Assembly (NCBI RefSeq): GCF_019972155.1
Contig: NZ_BOVL01000026.1
Span: 198,634 to 262,633 of the forward strand
DNA length: 64,000 nt
Source of the DNA: Bradyrhizobium sp. RD5-C2
GTDB taxonomy: Bacteria > Pseudomonadota > Alphaproteobacteria > Rhizobiales > Xanthobacteraceae
Reading direction: 5' to 3'
Shown here: in pieces, positions 16,404-24,162 of the stretch
Numbering within the stretch: the stretch's first letter is position 1
How the letters are laid out: every line of letters begins with the position of its first letter
The notes under the pieces: generated by a model
The model's database searches: none
Told to the model about the DNA's origin: nothing
Seen by the model: only the letters and a program-made list of their open reading frames with translations
Translations under genes and position numbers: made by a program

Positions 16404-18194
16404 TCAGTTTTGCGCGGCGCGTGCCGGCTTCAGCTTCGCCATCTGCGCCACGTTCGCCTGCAATTCCTCAGCACTGAACGCCGGGAACGAGCAGATGCGG
16501 TTGCTGCACGCGAAGGCCGCGGGCTCGCCGAGGTCGGGATAGTCGACGTCCGGGTTGGGCAGCTTGCCTTCGCGCAGGTCGAGCCATTCGAGCCGCTTGT
16601 AGCGGGCGGGCAGGGCGCGGGCGATCGCATGCAGGCGTTGCGCGCGGGCGTCGTCCTTGTGTCCGACGATGGTGACATGCGTCGGCTCGGTGGCCAGCTC
16701 CTCGTCGGCGAGCAGCACGCCGGGCATCGGCCGCGGCATCTCGGCCGAAGCCGCGCCGAGATAGCGCATCGCATGCGCGGCCACTTCGCGGGTGCCGTCG
16801 CTGCCGACATAACGATTGAGCATGTTCATGAAGCGCGCGACCTGGATCTGGTCGTCGATCAGCTTGGCGGGCTTGGCGAACACGCCGGCTTGGCCTTCCG
16901 ACGTCTTCGAGGTGAAGAAGCCGCTGGCGTCGTCGCGGAACGTCGCGGCGAAGTCGCCGGCTCGCACCGCCGACGTCAGCCAGTCGCGATTGCCGGTCGC
17001 GGCGTAGAGATCGAGCAGGGCCTGACCTATCGCGACGGTGTCGCCGAGGAAAGGGCCACCGCGATCCGTATCGCCATGGCGGAAGCCGCCGTCCGGCAGC
17101 GCGCGATTGGCGAGCACCCATTTGGCTGCGCGCTCGGCGATCGCAAGCGCCTTGGGATCGGCGCTCGCGTCGTAATAGGCGACGAGGCCCGAGATCGCCC
17201 AGCCGTTCTCGCGCGCATAGAGGTTCTTGTCGATGCGCGGCAGGCCGAGCTTGCGGCGCGCGGCATCATCAAGCGCATAATAGACGTGGCCGTCGACGTC
17301 ATGATTGAGATCGGCGTCCTGGCTGACATAGAAGGCGCCGTCGGGGCTCAGCAGGACATCCGTCAGGTAACGCTCGACGTTGCGCGCGGCTGCGAGATAT
17401 TTCGGATCCTTCCATTGTGCATAAGCCTGGCTGTACTGCCGCAGATATTGCGACTGGAACGAGATGATCTTCTCGAAATGCGGATGGCTCCAGGAGCCGG
17501 CTTCGGAATACTGGAACACGCCACCCCACACCGGATCAATCAGAGCGACCGCGGCGTCGAGCGTCTGCCTTGCGCGCTTTGTTGCCGTCGCGTCGCCGGC
17601 TTCGGCGCGGCTGATCGCAAGGTCGAGGCTGTCGGCATCGATATATTTCTGGTTCTCGCCCCAGCCGCCGAGCTTGTCGTCGTAGGATTCGTCGAACGTC
17701 CTGGTCAGCTCAGCGCGCTGCGCCTTCCCGAGAAAGGCCGACGTTGCGGGCTTGATCTCGAACGCCTCGCCGACCGACGGGCCGGGCGAGGGATCGTCGA
17801 TAATGGCCTTGAGCAGCGCCTGCATCCGCGCGGGCTCGATATAGCCCCTGATCTTGGCGATCTCGCTGCCGTCGGGCGCGAACACGATGGTCGCGGGCCA
17901 GCCCCAGTCGCCGTAGCGGCTCGACAGATCCGGATTGGCGTCCTGGTCGACGCGGACCGGGAGATATCTCGCTGCAAGCAGCTCCTGCACCTTGGGGTCG
18001 GCGTAGGTGGTCTTCTCCATCACGTGGCACCAATGGCACCACACCGCTTCGAGATCGAGGATGACGAAGCGCTGCTCGGTCGTGGCGCGCGCGAACAGAT
18101 CGTGGCTCCAGCCGCTCCATGCCGGGGCGTCCGCCGCAAGTGAGGGCGACGCGCTCAACGCCATGAGAATTGCGATGCTGCGGACAAGTCTCAT
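16404..18194 (-). CDS. DUF255 thioredoxin-fold protein (YyaL/SPATA20-like), exported
   Basis: A 596-residue protein with a signal peptide (1-20, ending SLAAD), so unlike most cytosolic relatives it is probably periplasmic. Residues ~30-140 form a thioredoxin-like DUF255 domain with VWCHWCHVMEKTTYADPKVQ (a CxxC redox motif, Cys-His-Trp-Cys) and a cis-Pro region WGWPATIVF. From ~175 an alpha/alpha (six-hairpin) barrel domain of the YyaL type follows. A second cysteine pair lies near the end (FACSNRICSFPAF). It may reduce or shuffle disulfides. It lies just upstream of the bufferin precursors and downstream of doxX and ccdA, so a link to thiol handling is plausible but inferred. Confidence 0.8.
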   Translation of the reverse strand: MRLVRSIAILMALSASPSLAADAPAWSGWSHDLFARATTEQRFVILDLEAVWCHWCHVMEKTTYADPKVQELLAARYLPVRVDQDANPDLSSRYGDWGWPATIVFAPDGSEIAKIRGYIEPARMQALLKAIIDDPSPGPSVGEAFEIKPATSAFLGKAQRAELTRTFDESYDDKLGGWGENQKYIDADSLDLAISRAEAGDATATKRARQTLDAAVALIDPVWGGVFQYSEAGSWSHPHFEKIISFQSQYLRQYSQAYAQWKDPKYLAAARNVERYLTDVLLSPDGAFYVSQDADLNHDVDGHVYYALDDAARRKLGLPRIDKNLYARENGWAISGLVAYYDASADPKALAIAERAAKWVLANRALPDGGFRHGDTDRGGPFLGDTVAIGQALLDLYAATGNRDWLTSAVRAGDFAATFRDDASGFFTSKTSEGQAGVFAKPAKLIDDQIQVARFMNMLNRYVGSDGTREVAAHAMRYLGAASAEMPRPMPGVLLADEELATEPTHVTIVGHKDDARAQRLHAIARALPARYKRLEWLDLREGKLPNPDVDYPDLGEPAAFACSNRICSFPAFSAEELQANVAQMAKLKPARAAQN

Positions 18195-18291
18195 GGCGCG
18201 CTCCCGAAGGCGAGGGTCGTCTGAGCTACGGGGCCGCCGGCATCGGGGCTCGCGATGTCACGGCATTGTGAGCCGGTCTTCCGGCCTAATC

Positions 18292-18756
18292 TCAGGTCGA
18301 CGCCTTCCGGCCCTCGACCGCGTTGACCAGCAGGCGGTCGAGCGAGGCGGCGCCGGGACCTGCGATCGCAAGCCACATGAAGGCGGCGAAGTAGGTCGCT
18401 TCCTCGAACCCGAGCAAGGTCTCCAGCGAGTCGACGTCACCCCATTTCGCCGACTTGATCGCGACGATCATCACCACCGCGAGCATCGCGGCCGGGATGC
18501 GGGTGAACAGGCCGAGGATCAGCATCGCGCCGCCGAAGCATTCGACGCCGGACACGAAGGGGGTGAGGATGGTCGGGAATGGAATGCCCCAGCCGACGAA
18601 GTTCTCGGTGACCTGGGCGAGGTTGGTGAGCTTGCCCCAGCCGGCCAGCATGAACGTGTAGCCGACGATGATCCGCATGATCAGCGGCCCGGCCCAGGCA
18701 AAATGCGCGGCGATCCGCGCCGGCAGCAGAATCAGCAGGTTGACGATGGAGTTCAT
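18292..18756 (-). CDS. DoxX-family membrane protein
   Basis: A 154-residue inner-membrane protein with four hydrophobic helices (about 25-45, 62-82, 84-105, 122-142). The DoxX pattern is clear: IMRIIVGYTFMLAGWGKL, VGWGIPFPTILTPFVSGVECFGG, LFTRIPAAML. The start at 18756 (MNSIV) has GGGAGGG seven bases upstream. DoxX genes accompany hvf/buf bufferin operons in other bacteria, where their function is not settled. Here it lies 97 bases before the DUF255 gene on the same strand and has a promoter-like motif related to those of the bufA genes, which supports membership in the same regulon. Confidence 0.87.
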   Translation of the reverse strand: MNSIVNLLILLPARIAAHFAWAGPLIMRIIVGYTFMLAGWGKLTNLAQVTENFVGWGIPFPTILTPFVSGVECFGGAMLILGLFTRIPAAMLAVVMIVAIKSAKWGDVDSLETLLGFEEATYFAAFMWLAIAGPGAASLDRLLVNAVEGRKAST

Positions 18757-18834
18757 GCGAAACCCTCCCAATATTCCGCCACGCAGCCGGCGTCGGCGTT
18801 CAGTGCGAACGCACGTCAACCGGCACGAGCCAAA

Positions 18835-18863
18835 AGCTACGGCTGCGTCATGGTGGGAGTTTC
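18835..18863 (-). promoter_or_regulatory. possible ECF-type promoter of doxX
   Basis: Minus strand GAAACTCCC-N12-CCGTAGCT. The -10 block equals that of the two bufA motifs and the spacing to a G(T/A)AAC block is the same, but the -35 block is only a partial match. It lies 79 bases before the doxX start, almost the same distance as in front of bufA at 15632. Confidence 0.4.
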
Positions 18864-18891
18864 GCCTGACATGGCGGGCTTGTTACGGGCC

Positions 18892-19623
18892 CTAGCCGAT
18901 ATTTTGCAGCGCCGGGAAGGTTTCCAGCAGCCAGACGCTGACGCCGGACACCGCGCCGGTCAGGAAGCCGATGCCGGTGACCACCATCAGCACGCCCATC
19001 ACGCGCTCGACGGTGTCGAGATGGCGCTTCATCCGCGCGAACACCGAGGAGAACTGCTTGACCATGAAGGCGGCGAGCAGGAAGGGGATGCCGAGCCCGG
19101 CGGAATACACCGCGAGCAGGCCGGCGCCCTTGGTCACCGTGGCCTCCGCGGCCGCGATCGAGAGGATCGCAGCCAGGATCGGCCCGATGCAGGGCGTCCA
19201 GCCGAACGCGAACGCCAGCCCCATGACATAGGCGCCCCACAGCCCGACCGGCTTGGGCGCGGTCAGCCGCCCCTCGCGCATCAACAGGCCGATCCGGGTG
19301 ATGCCGAGGAAGTGCAGGCCCATGATGATGATGACGATGCCGGCCAGGATCGAGAGCTCGGCCGACCAGGCGCGCACCAGCCCGCCGACGATCGAGGCGC
19401 TGGCGCCGAGCGCGACGAACACGGTGGAGAAGCCGAGCACGAACATCACCGCCGCCGTCATCACGGCGCGCTTGGAGGCCGCGGTGGCGCCGTCCTGGTT
19501 CACCTGCTCGATGGTCGCACCGGTCAGGTAGATCAGATACGGCGGCACCAGCGGCAGCACGCAGGGCGACAGGAAGCTGACTAGACCGGCGATCAAGGCG
19601 GCCGGGATCGTGACGTCGTGCAT
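18892..19623 (-). CDS. ccdA: CcdA-type transmembrane electron carrier
   Basis: A 243-residue protein with six hydrophobic helices and the two conserved cysteines of the CcdA/DsbD-beta family, in FLSPCVLPLVPPYL (helix 1) and FGWTPCIGPILAAI (helix 4). It carries reducing power from cytoplasmic thioredoxin across the inner membrane to periplasmic thiol proteins, most often for cytochrome c maturation. The start at 19623 gives the short leader MHDVTIP typical of the family. It is the first of a minus-strand series ccdA-doxX-DUF255-bufA, and the periplasmic CxxC protein two genes on is a credible electron acceptor. The gap to doxX is 135 bases. Confidence 0.9.
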   Translation of the reverse strand: MHDVTIPAALIAGLVSFLSPCVLPLVPPYLIYLTGATIEQVNQDGATAASKRAVMTAAVMFVLGFSTVFVALGASASIVGGLVRAWSAELSILAGIVIIIMGLHFLGITRIGLLMREGRLTAPKPVGLWGAYVMGLAFAFGWTPCIGPILAAILSIAAAEATVTKGAGLLAVYSAGLGIPFLLAAFMVKQFSSVFARMKRHLDTVERVMGVLMVVTGIGFLTGAVSGVSVWLLETFPALQNIG

Positions 19624-19768
19624 CAAGGAACCTTCGAAGATAGCTGTCTTGTCTTGGCGTGTACGCTGCCAACAATCCAGAAGTTTCGTCGCAGATGCAT
19701 TCAACTATGGTCACAGGCCCGTGTCCGGGGGCTGCGTTGCGTCCCGGGCTGGTGAAACAATCGCGGAT

Positions 19769-21859
19769 ATGTTCCGTAGTGCGGTAAAGCAACCGCTGAA
19801 CCGGACCTCATCGATGCGCATCGGCATCCGCAGCGCCATCTCCGCCCTCGTCCTGACCTCGATCGTGGTCAGCGCCGTCGGCGTGCATCTGTTGTGGTGG
19901 CGCACCGCACAACGGGTGAGCCAGACGCTGGCCGACACCATCAACGACCAGATCGTGTCCGCGGTCGGCGACGAGTTGCAGTCGATCACGACCGAAGCGC
20001 GCTCGTCGATGACGGCGGTGCGGACGCTGTTGACCGAGAAGGTGCTGGACGCCCGCGACGCGCGCAAGCGGCAGTTCGTGTTCCTGTCGCAGTTGCAGTC
20101 GCAACCGACCATCTCGTGGGTTGCGTTCGGCTGGCCGGACGGCTCGTTTTTTGGCGCCCACAAGCTCGGCGACGCCGGCGTCGAGATGCTGACCATCTCG
20201 CCCGACCGCAAGCTGCGGACCGATCAATACGACTATGCCGGCATCGACATCAAGCCGAAGGGCAGCACCGTCGAGGACGGCAAATATCTGGTCACGGAGC
20301 AGCCCTGGTTTCGCGACGCGATCGCAGCCCGCGACCAGCAATGGTCGACGCTGACGACGCTGCCCCGCGGCGAGCGGCTGGCCGCGATGCTGGCGGTGCC
20401 GATCGATGTCGACGGCGAGCGCACCGGCGTGCTCGCCATCATCATCGAATTGACCCGGGTGTCGAACTTCCTTTCGCAACTCACGGTCGGCAAGTCGGCG
20501 GGCGCCTTCCTGCTCGATCGCGACGGCGGCGTGATCGCGTCTCCGGATCAGGACGCCGACGAACTGAATGCGCTGAAGACCGACCATCCGCTGTTGCCGG
20601 TTGCGCTCGCCGCGGTCAGGCAGGCCGGCAAGGCCTACGATCCCGGCGAGGGCGAGGCGTTCCGCTCCCAGGTGACGCGGGACGGGCAGGCCTATCAGGC
20701 GGTGCTGACGCCGATCTCGTTCCCGGGCTGGTCGCTGGTGACGGTGGTGCCGGAATCCGAATTCCTCGGCCCGGTGCGGATGACGATCCGCAACCTGCTG
20801 ATCGGGCTCGCGGCGCTGATCGCGGCCGCCGGGCTGTTGTCGGCCTGGCTGGCGCAGCGCCTGATCGCGGCGCCCCTGATCAAGGTGGTCGGCGAGATCA
20901 GACATGTCGAGCGCTTCGACCTCGACAAGGTCGAGCGGCATCCGTCGCGCCTTGCCGAGATCGAGAACCTGTCGGGTGCGATCGGCGACATGGCGCAGGG
21001 GCTCGCCGCGTTCCGCAAATACATTCCCGCCGATCTGGTGCGGCGGCTGGTCAGCGACGGCAATGGCGCGCGGCTCGGCGGCGCCGTGCGGCCGATGAGC
21101 GTGATGTTCGTCGATCTCGCCGGCTTCACCGGCATGTCGGAACGGCTCGGCGACCGCATCATCCCCTTGCTGTCGCGCTATTTCGACATCGTCTCCGCGG
21201 CGATCCAGCAGGAGAGCGGCACCATCGACAAGTTCATCGGCGACGCCGTGATGGCGTTCTGGGGCGCGCCCACTGCCAATCCGGACCATGCCGTGGATTG
21301 CTGCCGGGCGGCGCTCGCCTGCCAGCGCGCGGTCGCGCAGGCCGGCCTCGCCGACGACAAGGGAGAGGCGGTCAGGATCCGGATCGGCATCAATTCCGGC
21401 GACATGCTGGTCGGCAATATCGGCTCGGAGGTGCGGCTCAACTACACCGTGATCGGCGACGCCGTGAACATCGCAAGCCGCCTCGAGGGCACCAACAAGG
21501 TCTATGGATCGACCATCATCATCGGTCCGGAGACGCGGCGTCTGGCCGGTGACCGCATCGTCGTCCGCGAGCTCGACCGGCTCGCCGTCTACGGCCGCGC
21601 CGGCGGTCTCGAGATCTACGAGTTGATCGCAATGGCCGACGAGGGCGCGATCGCGCGCGACTGGATCGCGTCCTATGAGGCCGGGCTTGCGGCCTGGCGC
21701 GTCGGCGATTTCACCGTGGCGGCGGTCGCCTTCGAGACGGCACAGCAACTGCGCGGCACGGACGCGGCGTCTGCGCTGATGATCGCCCGATGCCGGCATC
21801 AGCTCGACAATCCGACCGATGAGGATTGGGACGGCACCACGGTGGCGCGCTCGAAATAG
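19769..21859 (+). CDS. membrane-bound class III adenylate cyclase with dCache sensor
   Basis: A 696-residue receptor. A transmembrane helix (about 22-43) is followed by a large periplasmic Cache domain (~50-320; WVAFGWPDGSFFG, YLVTEQPWFRDA, GAFLLDRDGGVIASP), a second helix (~335-355), a HAMP-like linker (AAPLIKVVGEIRHVERFDL) and the catalytic domain (~430-600). Catalytic residues present: metal Asp in FVDLAGFTGMSERL and in DKFIGDAVMAFWG, adenine-selecting Lys in DKFIGDA and Asp in VIGDAVNIASRLEG, so cAMP is the likely product. The start is uncertain; 19769 is chosen, 19814 is possible. Longer versions would overlap the divergent ccdA start. Confidence 0.87.
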   Translation: MFRSAVKQPLNRTSSMRIGIRSAISALVLTSIVVSAVGVHLLWWRTAQRVSQTLADTINDQIVSAVGDELQSITTEARSSMTAVRTLLTEKVLDARDARKRQFVFLSQLQSQPTISWVAFGWPDGSFFGAHKLGDAGVEMLTISPDRKLRTDQYDYAGIDIKPKGSTVEDGKYLVTEQPWFRDAIAARDQQWSTLTTLPRGERLAAMLAVPIDVDGERTGVLAIIIELTRVSNFLSQLTVGKSAGAFLLDRDGGVIASPDQDADELNALKTDHPLLPVALAAVRQAGKAYDPGEGEAFRSQVTRDGQAYQAVLTPISFPGWSLVTVVPESEFLGPVRMTIRNLLIGLAALIAAAGLLSAWLAQRLIAAPLIKVVGEIRHVERFDLDKVERHPSRLAEIENLSGAIGDMAQGLAAFRKYIPADLVRRLVSDGNGARLGGAVRPMSVMFVDLAGFTGMSERLGDRIIPLLSRYFDIVSAAIQQESGTIDKFIGDAVMAFWGAPTANPDHAVDCCRAALACQRAVAQAGLADDKGEAVRIRIGINSGDMLVGNIGSEVRLNYTVIGDAVNIASRLEGTNKVYGSTIIIGPETRRLAGDRIVVRELDRLAVYGRAGGLEIYELIAMADEGAIARDWIASYEAGLAAWRVGDFTVAAVAFETAQQLRGTDAASALMIARCRHQLDNPTDEDWDGTTVARSK

Positions 21860-21933
21860 TGCTGCCGGTTTTTGCCAGTCCGCGCAAAATGGCGTTATCG
21901 TTTGCCGATCGCAGGGGTGGACGGGAGAGCGGC

Positions 21934-22218
21934 ATGAACGCCCACGAGTTCGAACAGCAACTGAAGGCCGACGGTTTCCAGGAAATCGAACGCCAGAAGC
22001 TTGATCCGCGCCCCGGCAAGGGACGGCATCGGCATCATTTCGAGATCCGCGGCTTGGTCATCTCCGGAACGTTTGTTGTCAGGCAAACCGGCGAACCCGT
22101 CGCCTATCGTTCAGGACAGGTCTTTTCGGTTGCCGAGGGCGAATTGCACGACGAGTGGATCGAGGCCGATGGCGCACACGTGCTGATTGGCCGGAAGTTT
22201 TCCGAGACGAGCGCCTGA
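21934..22218 (+). CDS. small cupin-like protein
   Basis: A 94-residue soluble protein, MNAHEFEQQLKADGFQEIER at the N-terminus. The core HHFEIRGLVISGTFVV...YRSGQVFSVAEGELHDEW looks like a short cupin barrel, with an HRHHFE and a GELHDE block as possible metal ligands; this resembles the ligand-binding cupin domain of AraC-type proteins without the DNA-binding part. No pathway is evident. GGGAGAG precedes the ATG. It lies 74 bases after the cyclase gene and converges on gntR. The fold assignment is by motif only. Confidence 0.65.
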   Translation: MNAHEFEQQLKADGFQEIERQKLDPRPGKGRHRHHFEIRGLVISGTFVVRQTGEPVAYRSGQVFSVAEGELHDEWIEADGAHVLIGRKFSETSA

Positions 22219-22230
22219 CGCCAGGAGCTG

Positions 22231-22962
22231 CTATCGGCGAACCGGGGTCTCGAACTCGCGTCCCCGAATCCGCACCAGATCGTCGGCGGAATGCGTCAGC
22301 AGCACCACCGTGGCCTCGCGCGCAGCCTCGGCATCTCCCGCGACGATCGCGTCCAGCACCGCGCGGTGCTCGATCAGCGCGCGCGGGCGGTGCGAGCCGG
22401 GCGCTGCGATCGTAAAGCTCTGGCGCAGGGTGATCTCGAACATCTGCGCGATCGGCCAGAAGAACTGGTTGCGGGTCGCGAAATAGATCGCCTGATGGAA
22501 CATGATGTCGGCGGCGACGAAGTCGTCGTTGGTCTTGGCCGCGTCCATGCCGTCGCAGCCGGCGCGGATGCGGGCGATGTCGTCAGCCTCGGCATGGTTC
22601 GCCGCCAGCGCTGCGGCGGCGGGCTCGACCGCGGAGCGCAGCTGGAACAGCTTGGCGAGATAGCGATCGATCTCCGTGGTCTCGAGGTGCCAGCGCAGTA
22701 CGTCGGGATCGAGCTGATTCCACTGCTCGGGTGGCCGCACGCGCGTGCCGCTTTTGGGGCGCGACTCGATCAACCCCTTGCCGGTCAGCGTCCGCATCGC
22801 CTCGCGCACCACGGTGCGGCTGACATCCATCATCGCGCAGATCTGCATTTCCGGCGGCAGCGTCTCGCCGACGCCGATCTCGCCGCGCACAATGCTGCTG
22901 CCGACCCGGTCGGCGACCTGGCTGTGCACGCTCCGGCGCAACGCGTTGGAGGTCTGGAACAT
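22231..22962 (-). CDS. GntR-family regulator, FadR subfamily (FCD domain)
   Basis: A 243-residue repressor or activator. N-terminal winged helix (about 10-78: VADRVGSSIVRGEIGVGETLPPEMQICAMMDVSRTVVREAMRTLTGKGLIESRPKSGT in outline) and an all-helical FCD effector domain (~95-230) with metal/ligand-type residues in ADIMFHQAIYFATRN and LIEHRAVLDAIVAGD. It is transcribed away from the TRAP transporter operon, and a perfect 25-bp palindrome lies between them, so it very likely controls that operon and itself, responding to a carboxylate that the operon imports. The start at 22962 (MFQTSN) is preferred; a 15-codon Arg-rich extension is unlikely. Confidence 0.9.
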   Translation of the reverse strand: MFQTSNALRRSVHSQVADRVGSSIVRGEIGVGETLPPEMQICAMMDVSRTVVREAMRTLTGKGLIESRPKSGTRVRPPEQWNQLDPDVLRWHLETTEIDRYLAKLFQLRSAVEPAAAALAANHAEADDIARIRAGCDGMDAAKTNDDFVAADIMFHQAIYFATRNQFFWPIAQMFEITLRQSFTIAAPGSHRPRALIEHRAVLDAIVAGDAEAAREATVVLLTHSADDLVRIRGREFETPVRR

Positions 22963-23025
22963 CGGAAGCCTCGCTGCGGTTGGTTGTCTCCGCCGCCGCC
23001 GCGGCACTCTTGCACAACCGAATGT

Positions 23026-23050
23026 CTTTTGTCATACATTATGACAAAAG
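23026..23050. promoter_or_regulatory. GntR operator (perfect palindrome)
   Basis: CTTTTGTCATA, 3 bases, then its exact reverse complement: an 11+3+11 palindrome. It is centred 76 bases upstream of the gntR start and 84 bases upstream of dctP, between the divergent genes. The inner TTGTCATAcatTATGACAA has the size and symmetry of FadR-type sites. Confidence 0.88.
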
Positions 23051-23121
23051 AGCTGCCAAGCTCGCACCAACAGGGCGGGTAGCTGAGACAACAAGATCTG
23101 TTCCTGGGGAGGAGCACCATC

Positions 23122-24153
23122 ATGATCTCGAAGCATGTGAACCGCCGCATCGTGCTGCGGTCATCGGCCGCCGCTGCGGCGTGGCTTGCCGCCGCGCCGG
23201 CGATCATCGGCCGCGCGCAGGCCGCGACCATGAAGATGCGCTGCTCGTCATCGCTTCCGAACGACCCCAAATATGCCAACGGCCGGGTCTACTATGCCAA
23301 CCTCATCAAGAGCCTGAAGGCGAACGGGCTCGGCGAGCAGATCGAGGTCACTTTCTTCCCCGACAACCAGCTCGGCCAGGAGATCGACGTCATCAACTCG
23401 GTGAAGCTCGGGGTGATCGACCTGATGGTCTCGGGCTCGTCGATCTCGGCGAATCTGGTGCCGTTGGTCGGGACGTTCGATCTCGGCTACCTCTTCACCA
23501 GCTACCAGCAGCAGACCAAGGCGTTCGACGCCGGCGCCGCGAAGCCGATCGAGGATGCATTGCTCAAGGGCGGCAGCATCCACATCATCGCCTGGGCTTA
23601 CAATTTCGGCGCCCGCAGCGTGCTGGCGAAGAAGCCGGTGAAGACGCCGGAAGATCTGGCCGGCCTGAAGATCCGCACGCTGCCCAACCCGATCATCACC
23701 GAATGTTTGCGGTTGATGGGCGCGGCGGCAACGCCGCTGGCGTTCGGCGAGATCTACACAGCGCTGCAAGCCGGCGTGCTCGACGGCCTCGAGCACGATC
23801 CGCCGACCATCCTGGCCAGCAAGTTCTACGAGACGGCCAAGCACTATGCGCTGACCCAGCACATCTTCTCGCCGCTCGCGGTCTATTTCAGCGACACCAC
23901 GTTCAATCGCATGGCCCCGAAACTGCGCGACGGCTTTCTCGACGCGGCGAAGCAGGCCGCAACCGACACCCGCGCGCACGGCCTTGCGGTGGAGAAGGAG
24001 GCGCTGGCGACCCTGGTGGAGAAGGGCGTCACCGTCGTCGAGTGCGACAAGGAGGCGTTCCGCAAGCGCGTGCTGCCGCAGACCGACAATTTCATCAAGG
24101 CGCGGCCCGAGGCGAAGGCCGTCGTCGATCTGATCCGCGCCACCCAGGCCTGA
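23122..24153 (+). CDS. TRAP transporter solute-binding protein (DctP type)
   Basis: A 343-residue periplasmic binding protein. The N-terminus NRRIVLRSSAAAAAWLAAAP with the pair of Arg suggests Tat export; the signal ends near GRAQA (about residue 34). The DctP fold follows, with NDPKYANGRVYYANL, VTFFPDNQLGQEIDVINSVKLG, and the central PEDLAGLKIRTLPNPI block that carries the Arg for carboxylate binding (LKIRTL). It delivers an organic acid to the fused permease encoded ten bases downstream. It is likely under control of the divergent GntR protein. GGGAGGAG lies ten bases before the ATG. Confidence 0.92.
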   Translation: MISKHVNRRIVLRSSAAAAAWLAAAPAIIGRAQAATMKMRCSSSLPNDPKYANGRVYYANLIKSLKANGLGEQIEVTFFPDNQLGQEIDVINSVKLGVIDLMVSGSSISANLVPLVGTFDLGYLFTSYQQQTKAFDAGAAKPIEDALLKGGSIHIIAWAYNFGARSVLAKKPVKTPEDLAGLKIRTLPNPIITECLRLMGAAATPLAFGEIYTALQAGVLDGLEHDPPTILASKFYETAKHYALTQHIFSPLAVYFSDTTFNRMAPKLRDGFLDAAKQAATDTRAHGLAVEKEALATLVEKGVTVVECDKEAFRKRVLPQTDNFIKARPEAKAVVDLIRATQA

Positions 24154-24162
24154 GGTCGGCGC

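Noticed and set aside
18224..18252. CCGTAGCT block before the DUF255 gene as a fourth ECF promoter
   Set aside because: No GTAACC- or GAAAC-like block at the right distance; kept only as a remark.
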